Source: Bacillota bacterium (GTDB taxonomy: Bacteria; Bacillota; Clostridia; Christensenellales; Aristaeellaceae). From it: 5,647 nucleotides of DNA. Of this stretch, positions 1-5,647 are shown one piece after another. The notes beneath the pieces are model-generated. The model worked only from the letters and a program-made list of their open reading frames with translations. It had not been told where the DNA came from and searched no databases. Numbering within the stretch: position 1 is the first letter of the stretch; each line of letters starts with the position of its first letter. The stretch is taken from NCBI GenBank assembly GCA_023413135.1, contig JAEZQK010000107.1:1-5647 (forward strand), written 5' to 3'. The position numbers and the translations under genes are program-made.

Positions 1-75
1 AAACGAGCAGTGCGAACTCTCGTTCGCAATGCGACGATTGAGCCAGATGGGATAGCTGTCGACGAAGTCGACTGA
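1..75 (+). CDS. possible 3' end of an unidentified gene, cut by the window edge
   Basis: Frame 1 is open from the first base to a TGA at 73-75 and gives 24 residues ending in IEPDGIAVDEVD. The acidic tail reads like an ordinary protein C-terminus, and a second TGA overlaps just after the stop (TGATGA). I do not recognise the family and no upstream sequence is available. The stretch 58-72 (GTCGAC-GAA-GTCGAC) is also a perfect hairpin, and 11-28 contains another (TGCGAAC-TCTC-GTTCGCA). This could therefore equally be a non-coding palindromic repeat. Frame 2 is also open to a TAG at 53-55, so openness alone is weak evidence. Confidence 0.25.
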   Translation, partial: KRAVRTLVRNATIEPDGIAVDEVD

Positions 76-157
76 TGAGGTGTATGTGGCGGCAATATTT
101 CCGTAGCAAACCACCTCATCCGGCGCTACGCGCCACCTTTCCCTCAAGGGGAAGGCT
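74..157. repeat. palindromic REP/MITE-like element
   Basis: Three nested inverted repeats are visible. GATGAGGTG (74-82) pairs with CACCTCATC (112-120) around a 29-base centre. GGCGC-TAC-GCGCC lies at 122-134. CCTTTCCC-TCAA-GGGGAAGG lies at 136-155, with one G-U pair. The block ends in AAGGCT. From memory, the order CACCTCATC, short GC hairpin, then a CCTTCCCCTCAAGGGGAAGG hairpin is a very common dispersed repeat in gut Clostridia genomes; I cannot check that here. No T-run follows any stem, so a simple intrinsic terminator is unlikely. The left boundary may extend to about 40, where a degenerate arm would overlap the possible gene end. Confidence 0.5.
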
Positions 158-255
158 CATGATTTGCATGACACAATTGCCGCTTGACATGTGCAGCTTT
201 GGTGGCGAAAGATGAAAAACGAAACTTCTGTAGTTGCCAGAGCACAAGAGTGCAG
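158..255. other. spacer with no recognised gene
   Basis: About 100 bases between the palindromic element and the tandem repeats. A perfect TTGACA lies at 184-189, but no good -10 box follows at 16-18 bases and no gene follows. Nothing else is recognisable. Confidence 0.5.
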
Positions 256-547
256 CAATTTAAAACGTGAAAGGTTGCATTGAAAGCTTCTTCTTGTTTT
301 CAGTGTTTTTAGTGTTTATAGTGTACCTGTATGCTTTCATATACAGAAGGTAGAAAATTATACACACGTTGTTCCAAAACCCAGTCAGGGGAACAAAAAC
401 AGCGTATATATTATTATATAATATAATTATTTTCTTTATCCTTTCCATACGAATCATCAAAAAGCACATCATACACACGCACCATCACTAAAATCACTAA
501 AAACACAAAAAAGGGCAGGGCTTATATGCGCAGTGGTCACTGACGGC
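256..547. repeat. AT-rich tandem repeat unit, copy 1 (292 bp)
   Basis: This is the first of two head-to-tail copies at a constant offset of 292 bases. Bases 257-515 match 549-807 without gaps and with about 12 substitutions. The last part of the unit is more diverged, then GTGGTCACTGA is shared again (533-543). Near the left end are three 9-bp steps of an AGTGTTTTT-like motif (302-310, 311-319, 320-328). Near the right end the inverted motif appears as ATCACTAAA twice plus AACACAAAA (484-510). Between them are two hairpins and an A/T-only block around 405-430. The hairpins are CTGTAT/ATACAG (327-332 with 341-346) and TTGTTCC/GGAACAA (369-375 with 390-396). The unit is much poorer in GC than its surroundings. 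It has no credible coding frame: the hydrophobic peptides in it come from the AT-rich motif repeats. Confidence 0.9.
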
Positions 548-843
548 CAATTTGAAACGTGAAAGGTTGCATTGAAAGCTTCATCTTGTTTTCAGTGTTT
601 TTAGTGTTTATAGTGTACCTGTATGCTTTCATATACATAAGGCAAAAAAACATACACACGTTGTTCCAAAACCCAGTCAGGAAAACAAAAACAGCGTATA
701 TATTATTATATAATATAATTATTTTCTTTATCCTTTCTATACGAATCATCAAATATCACATCATACACACGCACCATCACTAAAATCACTAAAAACACAA
801 AAAAGGGTAGAAGTGACACGCTTGGTGGTCACTGAACGGCCCA
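548..843. repeat. AT-rich tandem repeat unit, copy 2
   Basis: Second copy of the 292-bp unit. The 9-bp motif arrays recur at 594-620 (AGTGTTTTT, AGTGTTTAT, AGTGTACCT) and at 776-802 in inverted orientation. The A/T core is unchanged from copy 1. Both inner hairpins have lost pairs here: CTGTAT now faces ATACAT, and TTGTTCC faces AAAACAA. Selection therefore seems not to preserve them, while the 9-bp arrays and the core are identical in both copies. The unit ends in GTGGTCACTGA and ACGGCCCAA; one extra base relative to copy 1 lies in this tail. Sequence after about 843 does not resemble the start of a third copy beyond CAAT. Confidence 0.9.
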
Positions 844-869
844 ATGACATGGGGGACGCATACACATAG

Positions 870-1064
870 ACGGTTCTCTTTGGTTTCCGTTTCATTTTGA
901 GGCTGAAATACCAGTCCCGTTCATCGATTCATAACGGCTTTGATTCTCCCCAAAGCGGAGGGCATCGCCTTACCGCGGAGGTCACCAACGCGCCGGTATT
1001 TTACCACCGGGATCCCCTGTCGTTCTTTGCGTATATCAAGCCGACGGGCATCCTTGGCCCGGTG
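870..1064 (+). pseudogene. probable coding remnant of unknown identity
   Basis: Frame 3 is open from a TAG at 867-869 and shows codon use like a real gene, with mostly G or C in third positions from about 930 on. The readable part includes GFDSPQSGGHRLTAEVTNAP followed by a segment with RDPLSFFAYIKP. There is no good start codon or ribosome site, and the reading becomes implausible after about 1064, where the inverted fragment begins. I do not recognise the family. It may be a displaced part of the sialidase-like gene next to it, or an unrelated remnant. The reverse strand also has open frames here, but their codon pattern is poorer. Confidence 0.3.
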
Positions 1065-1072
1065 ATGGCCTG

Positions 1073-1201
1073 TCTATGGATGAGCAGCGTCTGCCCCGGT
1101 ACTTCATGCTCGCTTACCGGGTTGGACAGGTACTCCATGTACAGCCGGCCGTGATAATACGCAAGCTCCGGTGCCACTTTCTTATCTACAATACGCCTGC
1201 C
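1073..1201 (-). pseudogene. inverted fragment of a sialidase-like protein (N-terminal half)
   Basis: Read on the reverse strand from 1201, this gives 43 codons with a clear protein character. They include IVDKKVAPELAYYHGRLYME and then YLSNPVSEHEVPGQTLLIHR. From memory, the order 'K-APEL-GRLYM-YLSNP-SE-VPGQ' followed by an SxDG step is a signature of the N-terminal half of large exo-alpha-sialidase-like (BNR) proteins, the family the forward remnant at 1214-1891 also fits. After the arginine at 1073-1075 the family pattern stops, and this frame hits a stop codon at 1001-1003. The forward strand over the same bases is open but reads less convincingly (for example RKLRCHFLIY). It has no start and cannot be functional on its own. 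Alternative: a coincidental open frame opposite the forward remnant. Confidence 0.55.
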
Positions 1202-1213
1202 GGATATGCCGCA

Positions 1214-1891
1214 GATAACACGCCTGTCTTTTCCCCGTTTGCGTTCAGCGCGGACAGCGACTTCGTGGCTGCCTGTAACGAGATGCTAAAGGATGGCGCG
1301 GTGATCCGCCAGATGTATGAGGAGCAGCGCTTCGACAAGCAGCTGTCCCGAATCCGGGCGATGAGGCGCTGTCATTTTACACGATCAGCGAACATGAGAT
1401 GATAGGCGTCTATAAACGCGGCCGCACCTTTGTCTCCTGCGATAACGGCAAAACCTGGAGAGAGGTCACGCCCAACCCCACCGTCCGTACGGCCACGGGA
1501 AAAGTGTGGGGTCAGCGCACGGCCGATGGCAGGTTTGCCCTCTTATACAATCCCACCCCCGATGGATGGCAGGCTGTATGTTCGCTCAGAAGGCCGTACA
1601 GAGCCACGCACAGGATACAAGACCGGCGAAGCGTTTAGGATGAGCATCTCCTATGACTGCTTCACCTGCAAATTCTCCGTGACCAGGGCGGACTGGGATG
1701 GAAGCTACGGCTACAGCGCCAGCGTGAACGAGATCACCCGCGTGGCTTTTTCCACGAAAGAGCCATGGCAAATTCCCTATTCCACGGTGGACAGCATTGG
1801 CAAGTATGGCACAAAGGAGCAGGTGCTGGCCGGTACGGAGGAGCGTATCGAACCTACTGCATTCAGCATCCTGCGGTTTGACGCAGAATAA
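1214..1891 (+). pseudogene. degenerate exo-alpha-sialidase-like (Asp-box) gene, central and C-terminal parts
   Basis: Three pieces in two frames join into one protein. Piece 1 (1214-1357, frame 2) includes DFVAACNEMLKDG and YEEQRFDKQLSRIR. Piece 2 (1360-1564, frame 1) continues at once with DEALSFYTISEHEMIGVYKR. It carries a perfect Asp-box SCDNGKTW at 1435-1458 (pattern SxDxGxTW) and GKVWGQRTADGRFALLYNP. Piece 3 (1565-1891, frame 2) contains GEAFRMSISYDCF, WQIPYSTVD, KYGTKE and ends AFSILRFDAE then TAA. The switch from piece 1 to piece 2 needs only one missing base at 1358-1359. Between the YNP motif and piece 3 a long part of the family is absent; GATGGCAGG at 1526-1534 and 1565-1573 is a possible deletion scar. 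Intact relatives, as I recall them, are around 800 residues and act on glycans. This copy lacks most of that length and has no start, so I call it non-functional. Its stop lies 4 bp from that of the convergent gene. Confidence 0.75.
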
Positions 1892-1895
1892 CACT

Positions 1896-3608
1896 TCAAT
1901 AATATTCCAGCCCCAGCTTTCTGGCGAGCATTTTCGCCTGCGGCCATACGCATCCGGTAATGATCGCCGCACCATCTGAGACGGCCTCCTCAATCGCCCT
2001 TTGGCACACGGCGCTTGCCATCCCTTTTTGGCGGAAGGCCGGATCGGTCGCCACAAGGTTCAAGCCCGCCAAATCCTCTTGCTTCATCATGCAGCATACG
2101 CTCACCGGCATTTCATGAAGGTATCCGATATAGCAGCTCAACGCGCCATTTTGCACAAGGTGATAATGATGAACCGGATGCATAAGCTGCCCCTCTCCAA
2201 ACAGCTTGTTCGTAAGCTCCGCCCACAGGGAAAACGCCTCAGCGCTGGTGACGCGTTTGACGGTGATAGCGGGGGATGGCTTGTCATACGCCGGTTTTTC
2301 GTATGCCAGCATCGCCATGTACGATTCCTCCCCATTGGGCTCCGGCGCGGGAAGCGGACGCTTGCCAAAGATGAGCTCCCTGACCGTGGGCGGGAAGCAA
2401 ATATCCCACCAAACATGCAGTCCCTTTGATTTGATCTCATCAATCAGCGCCTCTGTCTGCGCTTGCGTCAAACCGTCCAGGCGAATATCATACAGTGCGG
2501 AAGGCCCGCTCTCCCCCGCCTTGGGGCGGATGATTTTATAACGCTCAAGCACCTGCTTTTCCATGTGCGCGCCATCACCCAACAAGTCAAAATGAAGCGT
2601 GCCCGCATCGTTGATGCGCTTGCGGATATGCGCCCTATCCACAACCGCCGTGCGCCGCAGCTTGATGGGCACATAGATTTCAAGCTGGCTATAGCCCATC
2701 GCCTGCCCAATCTCCGGCGTGCCGATGATATGGCACATGTGATAATGGCCGGGGCGCTCGTCCAGGGAAAAATATCCGCCATGGTCTATCCATGTCTTGA
2801 TGCCATTGTAAACCCGCAGGCCATCATCCATATCCCCGTCCCTTGAGACGGCGGCAGCATACAGTCCACCCTCAAAATCGACCAGTTCAAAATCATCCGG
2901 CGCTTCCATATCCTCCGACAGCGCATACCACCACACGGTTCCCCGGGTCTTTTCGTCAAACCACATAAAATCCCGCGGGAAGAAACGGTCACGGCGTTTT
3001 TTGTCCGCACCGCTAAACCATCTGTTAAACCGCGTAAGAAGGCTGTCCGGTGCAAACATTTCGCCTGTTTCAATCCCTGAGGATACCATCCGGCATGGCG
3101 GCAATTCCACCACGCGCACATCCGGCAGCTTTTCCAAGCGCCCGGCCACCGCCATCATGCGGTTCACCGTTGCCGGATTGCCTCCATAGGCTGCATGCGT
3201 CAATTGCTGCTCAATCTCGCTTGCCTTTTCATACAGCCGCTTCACATCCGCCTCTTTTTGGAAGTCCATAAAGTGAATCTGCTCGACGAATGCCAGGATA
3301 AGCCCTTTCAGCTCATGCAGCAGCGCGACCTCATCATCAATGTCCTCCACCTTTTGATTCAGCACCTCGAGCAATACACTGGCATCCTTCGAGGCGAAAA
3401 TGCGCGCGATATCCTTGATGCTGATATTCAGCTTACGCAAAATAAGAATTTGCTCCAGCCTTTTCACGGCATCTGCGCCATACATACGGTAAGCGTATTC
3501 GCTGCCGCGCACGCTTTCGATCAGCCCCATGTCTTCATAGTAGCGCAGCGTGCGGGCGGTAATATTGTAGCGGCTGGTAACATCCCGGATCTTGATGCAG
3601 CTTTCCAT
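1896..3608 (-). CDS. MerR-family regulator fused to GyrI-like effector domain and GNAT acetyltransferase
   Basis: 570 residues in three domains. Residues 1-75 are a MerR winged helix-turn-helix with the hallmark TLRYYEDMGLIESVR (20-34) and a second helix region near 45-70. Residues about 80-135 form a heptad-like dimerisation helix. Residues about 163-316 look like a GyrI/AraC-type effector-binding domain, from VRVVELPPCRMV to LEIYVPIK. Residues about 340-570 are a GNAT acyltransferase. Its acetyl-CoA signature NLVATDPAFRQKGMASAV (517-534) contains the R/Q-x-x-G-x-A loop (526-531), and it closes with KMLARKLGLEYY. The expected role is a dimeric regulator that binds a small, probably hydrophobic or cationic molecule, remodels its promoter and may acetylate a ligand or other acceptor; substrate unknown. 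The start at 3608 is preferred over an upstream TTG because AGGAAAGGGG lies 7 bases before it and the upstream TTG is the -35 box. No frameshift or missing key residue is seen. Confidence 0.9.
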   Translation of the reverse strand: MESCIKIRDVTSRYNITARTLRYYEDMGLIESVRGSEYAYRMYGADAVKRLEQILILRKLNISIKDIARIFASKDASVLLEVLNQKVEDIDDEVALLHELKGLILAFVEQIHFMDFQKEADVKRLYEKASEIEQQLTHAAYGGNPATVNRMMAVAGRLEKLPDVRVVELPPCRMVSSGIETGEMFAPDSLLTRFNRWFSGADKKRRDRFFPRDFMWFDEKTRGTVWWYALSEDMEAPDDFELVDFEGGLYAAAVSRDGDMDDGLRVYNGIKTWIDHGGYFSLDERPGHYHMCHIIGTPEIGQAMGYSQLEIYVPIKLRRTAVVDRAHIRKRINDAGTLHFDLLGDGAHMEKQVLERYKIIRPKAGESGPSALYDIRLDGLTQAQTEALIDEIKSKGLHVWWDICFPPTVRELIFGKRPLPAPEPNGEESYMAMLAYEKPAYDKPSPAITVKRVTSAEAFSLWAELTNKLFGEGQLMHPVHHYHLVQNGALSCYIGYLHEMPVSVCCMMKQEDLAGLNLVATDPAFRQKGMASAVCQRAIEEAVSDGAAIITGCVWPQAKMLARKLGLEYY

Positions 3609-3615
3609 GGCAAGG

Positions 3616-3625
3616 CCCCTTTCCT
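3616..3625 (-). promoter_or_regulatory. ribosome binding site fixing the MerR-GNAT start
   Basis: AGGAAAGGGG on the reverse strand, ending 7 bases before the ATG at 3606-3608. It is imperfect but well placed. It supports the 570-residue start over the in-frame TTG 60 bases upstream, which would have to be translated from inside the promoter. Confidence 0.65.
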
Positions 3626-3637
3626 GATGGTAGGCAT

Positions 3638-3668
3638 AGCATAACACCTTCCCTAACGGCACAGTCAA
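3638..3668 (-). promoter_or_regulatory. MerR-type promoter/operator of the fusion gene
   Basis: The reverse strand has a -35 box TTGACT (3663-3668) and a -10 box TATGCT (3638-3643) separated by exactly 19 bases (3644-3662). This is the overlong spacer that MerR-family activators correct by twisting the DNA. Around the spacer is an imperfect dyad, ACTGTGCC-GTTA-GGGAAGGT, matching the usual ACnnTnCC...GGnAnnGT layout. Transcription would start about 25 bases before the ATG. It lies between the proS stop and the fusion gene, so autoregulation is the simplest reading. This is inferred from spacing and symmetry only. Confidence 0.7.
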
Positions 3669-3705
3669 GGGGAAGTTTACAGGAATATGCTGCTGCGCAT
3701 ATAGG

Positions 3706-5421
3706 TTAACAGCCCGTACATCTCGCCACGATATCCCGTATTACTTCCGCTGCACCGTTAAGCTCCATAAGATCACGCGCCGCCTTGTCGCGCGATACGA
3801 TCTCAAGCTTTCCATTCATCTGGTTTCTGGGGCTCATGATCACGCGCAGCGGTATTCCGAACAGATCTGCGTCTGAGAACATCACGCCTGCGCTCACCGC
3901 CCGGTCATCATAAAGAACCTTGATGCCCAGCTTCGTCAGTTCTTCATACAGCTTATCGGCGCCAAACCGCACCTCCCCCTGATCCGCGCGCACGCAGCAG
4001 ATTTCCACCTGCCAAGGGGCGATAGACATCGGCCATACCGGCCCATTCTCATCGTGATGCTCCTCACACACCGCCGCAGCCAGTCTCCCTACTCCGATGC
4101 CATAACAGCCCATGAGGGGATGCTTCACGCTGCCGTTTCCATCGTCATACGTCATGTTCATAGGTCTTGTATACTTGTCGCCAAGCTGAAAGATATTTCC
4201 AACCTCAATGCCGCGTGAAATCCGAATGCCCGGCTTCCCGCAATGCGGGCAGATGCCGCCTGCGCGGATCTTCGAAAAGTCGCTGTATGCGATCTCCCCC
4301 ATGTCGCGCGCCGGATAAAAGCCCATATAATGTGCATCCGGCTCGTTCGCCCCACATACAAGATTTTTTGCATCCATGAGCGAGCGGTCGTACAAAACAA
4401 TGGCATTGTGCGCGTTCAGGCCGTGGGGGCCGATGAATCCGGCCGCAAGCCCGTCGCCCTCTTCGATAACGGCCGGGCAGATGTCGTCCCCTATGAAGTT
4501 TGTGATTTTTGTCTCGTTGGCCTCCATGTCGCCTCGCGTAAAGAGGATGACCGTTCTGCCGTCCGTCTGCGCTTTGTAAACCACCGCCTTGCACGTTTTT
4601 TCAGGCGTTACCTTAAGAAAGCCGCACAGCTCGTCGATCGTCTTTATGCCGGGTGTGGATACCTTCCGTATCCCGGTCTCCGCCTCAAAGACCGCATTAC
4701 CCACAATATTCTCCGCCGCCTCGACGTTGGCGCGGTAATTGCAGCTTTCGCAGATCGCGATGGAATCCTCGCCAACAGACGTCAGGTACATGAACTCGTG
4801 GGAAACGCTGCCACCCATCATGCCCGAATCCGACTTGACGGAGACGACCGGAAGCCCCACACGCGCAAATATCCGCAGGTACGCCTCGTGGCAGCGCCGG
4901 TAATATTCATCCAGATCGCTTTGGGATGTGTGGAATGAATACGCGTCTTTCATGGTGAATTCCCGCACACGGATCAGCCCGCCTCTGGGCCGTGCTTCGT
5001 CGCGGAACTTTGTCTGGATCTGGTAGATCATGAACGGATACCTCTGGTAGCTTCCGCCGTACTCCCGCATGGCCTGTACGGCGGCTTCCTCGTGCGTCAT
5101 GCCCAAAACCATGCTTTGACCGTTCCGGTCGTGAAGGCGCATGAGTTCCTTCCCGACCGTCTTAAACCGGCCCGATTCTTCCCATAGCGCTCCCGGCAAT
5201 GTTACAGGGAACAGAACTTCCTGTCCGCCCACCGCATCCATCTCATCCCTGATGATCTGCTCGATATTCCTTGTGACGCGCCTGAGGATAGGCAACTGCG
5301 TGTAGATGCCGTTTGCAACGTATTTCATATATCCGCCCCGGACCATGAAAATGTGGCTGTCAATGGCACAGTCGGACGGGGTTTGCTTGAATCTCTCGCC
5401 TACCAGTTTCGATACCTTCAT
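3706..5421 (-). CDS. proS: prolyl-tRNA synthetase, bacterial type with editing insertion
   Basis: 571 residues, the usual length of the bacterial-type enzyme. It charges tRNA-Pro with proline using ATP in the cytoplasm and is essential for translation. The class II catalytic core is split. Motif 1 falls around residues 45-75, the substrate loop GMTHEEAA at 107-114, motif 2 at 139-161 (FRDEARPRGG, then REFTMKDAY), and motif 3 GCYGIGVGR at 438-446. Between motifs 2 and 3, about residues 230-400, is the INS/YbaK-like domain that hydrolyses mischarged alanyl-tRNA-Pro. It is bracketed by two CxxC pairs (224-227 and 391-394) that might bind a metal. The C-terminal anticodon-binding domain covers about 468-571, including VLYDDRAVSAGVMF. 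The start is set by a strong GAGGAGG 7 bases upstream. The gene ends in TAA at 3706-3708 with no clear terminator, so some read-through into the fusion gene is possible. Confidence 0.97.
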   Translation of the reverse strand: MKVSKLVGERFKQTPSDCAIDSHIFMVRGGYMKYVANGIYTQLPILRRVTRNIEQIIRDEMDAVGGQEVLFPVTLPGALWEESGRFKTVGKELMRLHDRNGQSMVLGMTHEEAAVQAMREYGGSYQRYPFMIYQIQTKFRDEARPRGGLIRVREFTMKDAYSFHTSQSDLDEYYRRCHEAYLRIFARVGLPVVSVKSDSGMMGGSVSHEFMYLTSVGEDSIAICESCNYRANVEAAENIVGNAVFEAETGIRKVSTPGIKTIDELCGFLKVTPEKTCKAVVYKAQTDGRTVILFTRGDMEANETKITNFIGDDICPAVIEEGDGLAAGFIGPHGLNAHNAIVLYDRSLMDAKNLVCGANEPDAHYMGFYPARDMGEIAYSDFSKIRAGGICPHCGKPGIRISRGIEVGNIFQLGDKYTRPMNMTYDDGNGSVKHPLMGCYGIGVGRLAAAVCEEHHDENGPVWPMSIAPWQVEICCVRADQGEVRFGADKLYEELTKLGIKVLYDDRAVSAGVMFSDADLFGIPLRVIMSPRNQMNGKLEIVSRDKAARDLMELNGAAEVIRDIVARCTGC

Positions 5422-5428
5422 GTGGAAA

Positions 5429-5435
5429 CCTCCTC
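5429..5435 (-). promoter_or_regulatory. strong ribosome binding site of proS
   Basis: GAGGAGG on the reverse strand, 7 bases before the ATG at 5419-5421. It is close to the ideal anti-16S match for Bacillota and fixes the proS start. Confidence 0.85.
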
Positions 5436-5527
5436 ATTATTTACCTGGCTTTTGCCGTGTAAAGGCCGATCGTTCCGCTCTGTATTCGTTCCCAAATCTG
5501 CTCATCCGGGCCACTTGCACAATCAAA
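5436..5527 (-). other. proS leader region, no promoter or riboswitch recognised
   Basis: About 90 bases between the proS ribosome site and the hairpin cluster. I see no convincing -35/-10 pair at normal spacing. A stretch reading AGAGCGGAACGATCGG on the reverse strand faintly recalls a T-box, but the conserved AGGGTGGNACCGCG is not present and no terminator follows it. The true promoter may lie within or beyond the hairpin cluster. Confidence 0.4.
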
Positions 5528-5647
5528 ACCACCGGCGAAGCCGGTGGTATGCACCACGCCTTCAAGGCGAAATGACCAGCCGCGCCTAAAGGCGCGTTGA
5601 ACCGTCTGGCAACCGCAGTTCTTTCTCGGGCCGCCGCTAAAGCGGCC
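5528..5647. repeat. cluster of strong hairpins, possible IS200/IS605-type end, cut by the window edge
   Basis: Four stem-loops follow each other. The first is ACCACCGGC-GAA-GCCGGTGGT (5528-5548, 9 bp). The second is CGCC-TTCAA-GGCG (5557-5569). The third is CGCGCCT-AA-AGGCGCG (5581-5596). The fourth is GCCGC-TAAA-GCGGC (5633-5646), possibly extended by the GGCC at 5629-5632. There is no T-run for termination in the proS direction apart from GGTTTTGATT after the first stem on the reverse strand. No open frame of note covers it. Subterminal hairpins of this style, and the structured RNA at the 3' end of tnpB genes (omega RNA), occur in IS200/IS605 elements. On the reverse strand the order would fit such an end, with TTTTGATT just outside. 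That identification is inference; it could also be a dispersed structured repeat. Confidence 0.45.

Noticed and set aside
184..213. Perfect TTGACA suggesting a promoter
   Set aside because: The best -10 candidate, 18 bases on, is AAAGAT, and no gene follows.
260..783. Small hydrophobic peptides on both strands of the tandem repeats, resembling type I toxins
   Set aside because: The frames come from AT-rich motif repeats. There is no ribosome site, the forward frame ends early in copy 1 but runs on in copy 2, and the substitutions are not synonymous in pattern.
815..895. Short reverse-strand frame starting MKRKPKRTVYVYAS
   Set aside because: It runs into the repeat unit, has no convincing ribosome site and no recognisable homology.
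1586..2056. Reverse-strand frame of 156 codons across the remnant and the 3' end of the fusion gene
   Set aside because: It overlaps the well-supported GNAT coding region out of frame and has the composition of a shadow frame.
3609..3668. Twenty-residue N-terminal extension of the fusion protein starting at a TTG
   Set aside because: The TTG is the -35 box of the promoter, the extension lacks a ribosome site, and MerR domains normally start just before the helix-turn-helix, as the 3608 start gives.
4243..4938. Forward-strand frame of 231 codons inside proS
   Set aside because: It is antisense to a fully recognisable synthetase with all class II motifs. Long antisense frames are common opposite GC-rich genes.
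5455..5490. T-box riboswitch before proS
   Set aside because: Only a weak resemblance (AGAGCGGAACGATCGG) to the T-box consensus, no specifier stem recognised and no terminator/antiterminator pair.
1..5647. CRISPR array, tRNA or rRNA genes
   Set aside because: No regularly spaced short repeats with unique spacers, no tRNA-like cloverleaf with a T-loop GGTTCGAATCC pattern, and no rRNA sequence were seen.

Overview
The window looks like a chromosomal stretch from a moderately GC-rich Gram-positive anaerobe, most likely a Clostridia-type Bacillota. The pointers are a strong GAGGAGG ribosome site, a bacterial-type prolyl-tRNA synthetase with the editing insertion, a MerR-type promoter, and stem-loop repeats of the kind I remember from gut Clostridia. 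No species can be named from the sequence.

Layout. Bases 1-75 may hold the last codons of a forward gene cut by the window edge. Bases 74-157 are a compact cluster of inverted repeats resembling a small palindromic (REP or MITE-like) element. Bases 256-843 are two AT-rich tandem copies of a 292-bp unit. Each unit carries inverted arrays of a 9-bp motif around an AT-only core. Bases 870-1891 are the wreck of a large sialidase-like (Asp-box) gene. Its central and C-terminal parts run forward with a one-base frameshift and an apparent internal deletion, and a short piece of what looks like its N-terminal half lies inverted at 1073-1201.

On the reverse strand are two intact genes. The first is proS (3706-5421). 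Downstream of it, 97 bp after the proS stop, is a 570-residue fusion of a MerR DNA-binding domain, a GyrI-like effector-binding domain and a GNAT acetyltransferase (1896-3608). The fusion gene has its own promoter with the 19-bp spacer typical of MerR-controlled promoters, so it is probably autoregulated and independent of proS. It converges on the sialidase remnant with only 4 bp between the stop codons. Bases 5528-5647, upstream of proS, are a run of strong hairpins with AAA-type loops that continues past the window edge. It could be the end of an IS200/IS605-type element or another structured repeat.

The functional content is one housekeeping translation gene and one ligand-sensing regulator/acetyltransferase. 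They sit beside an accessory strip of repeats and gene decay. The most unusual items are the three-domain fusion with its matching promoter, the tandem iteron-like units, and the inverted gene fragment.
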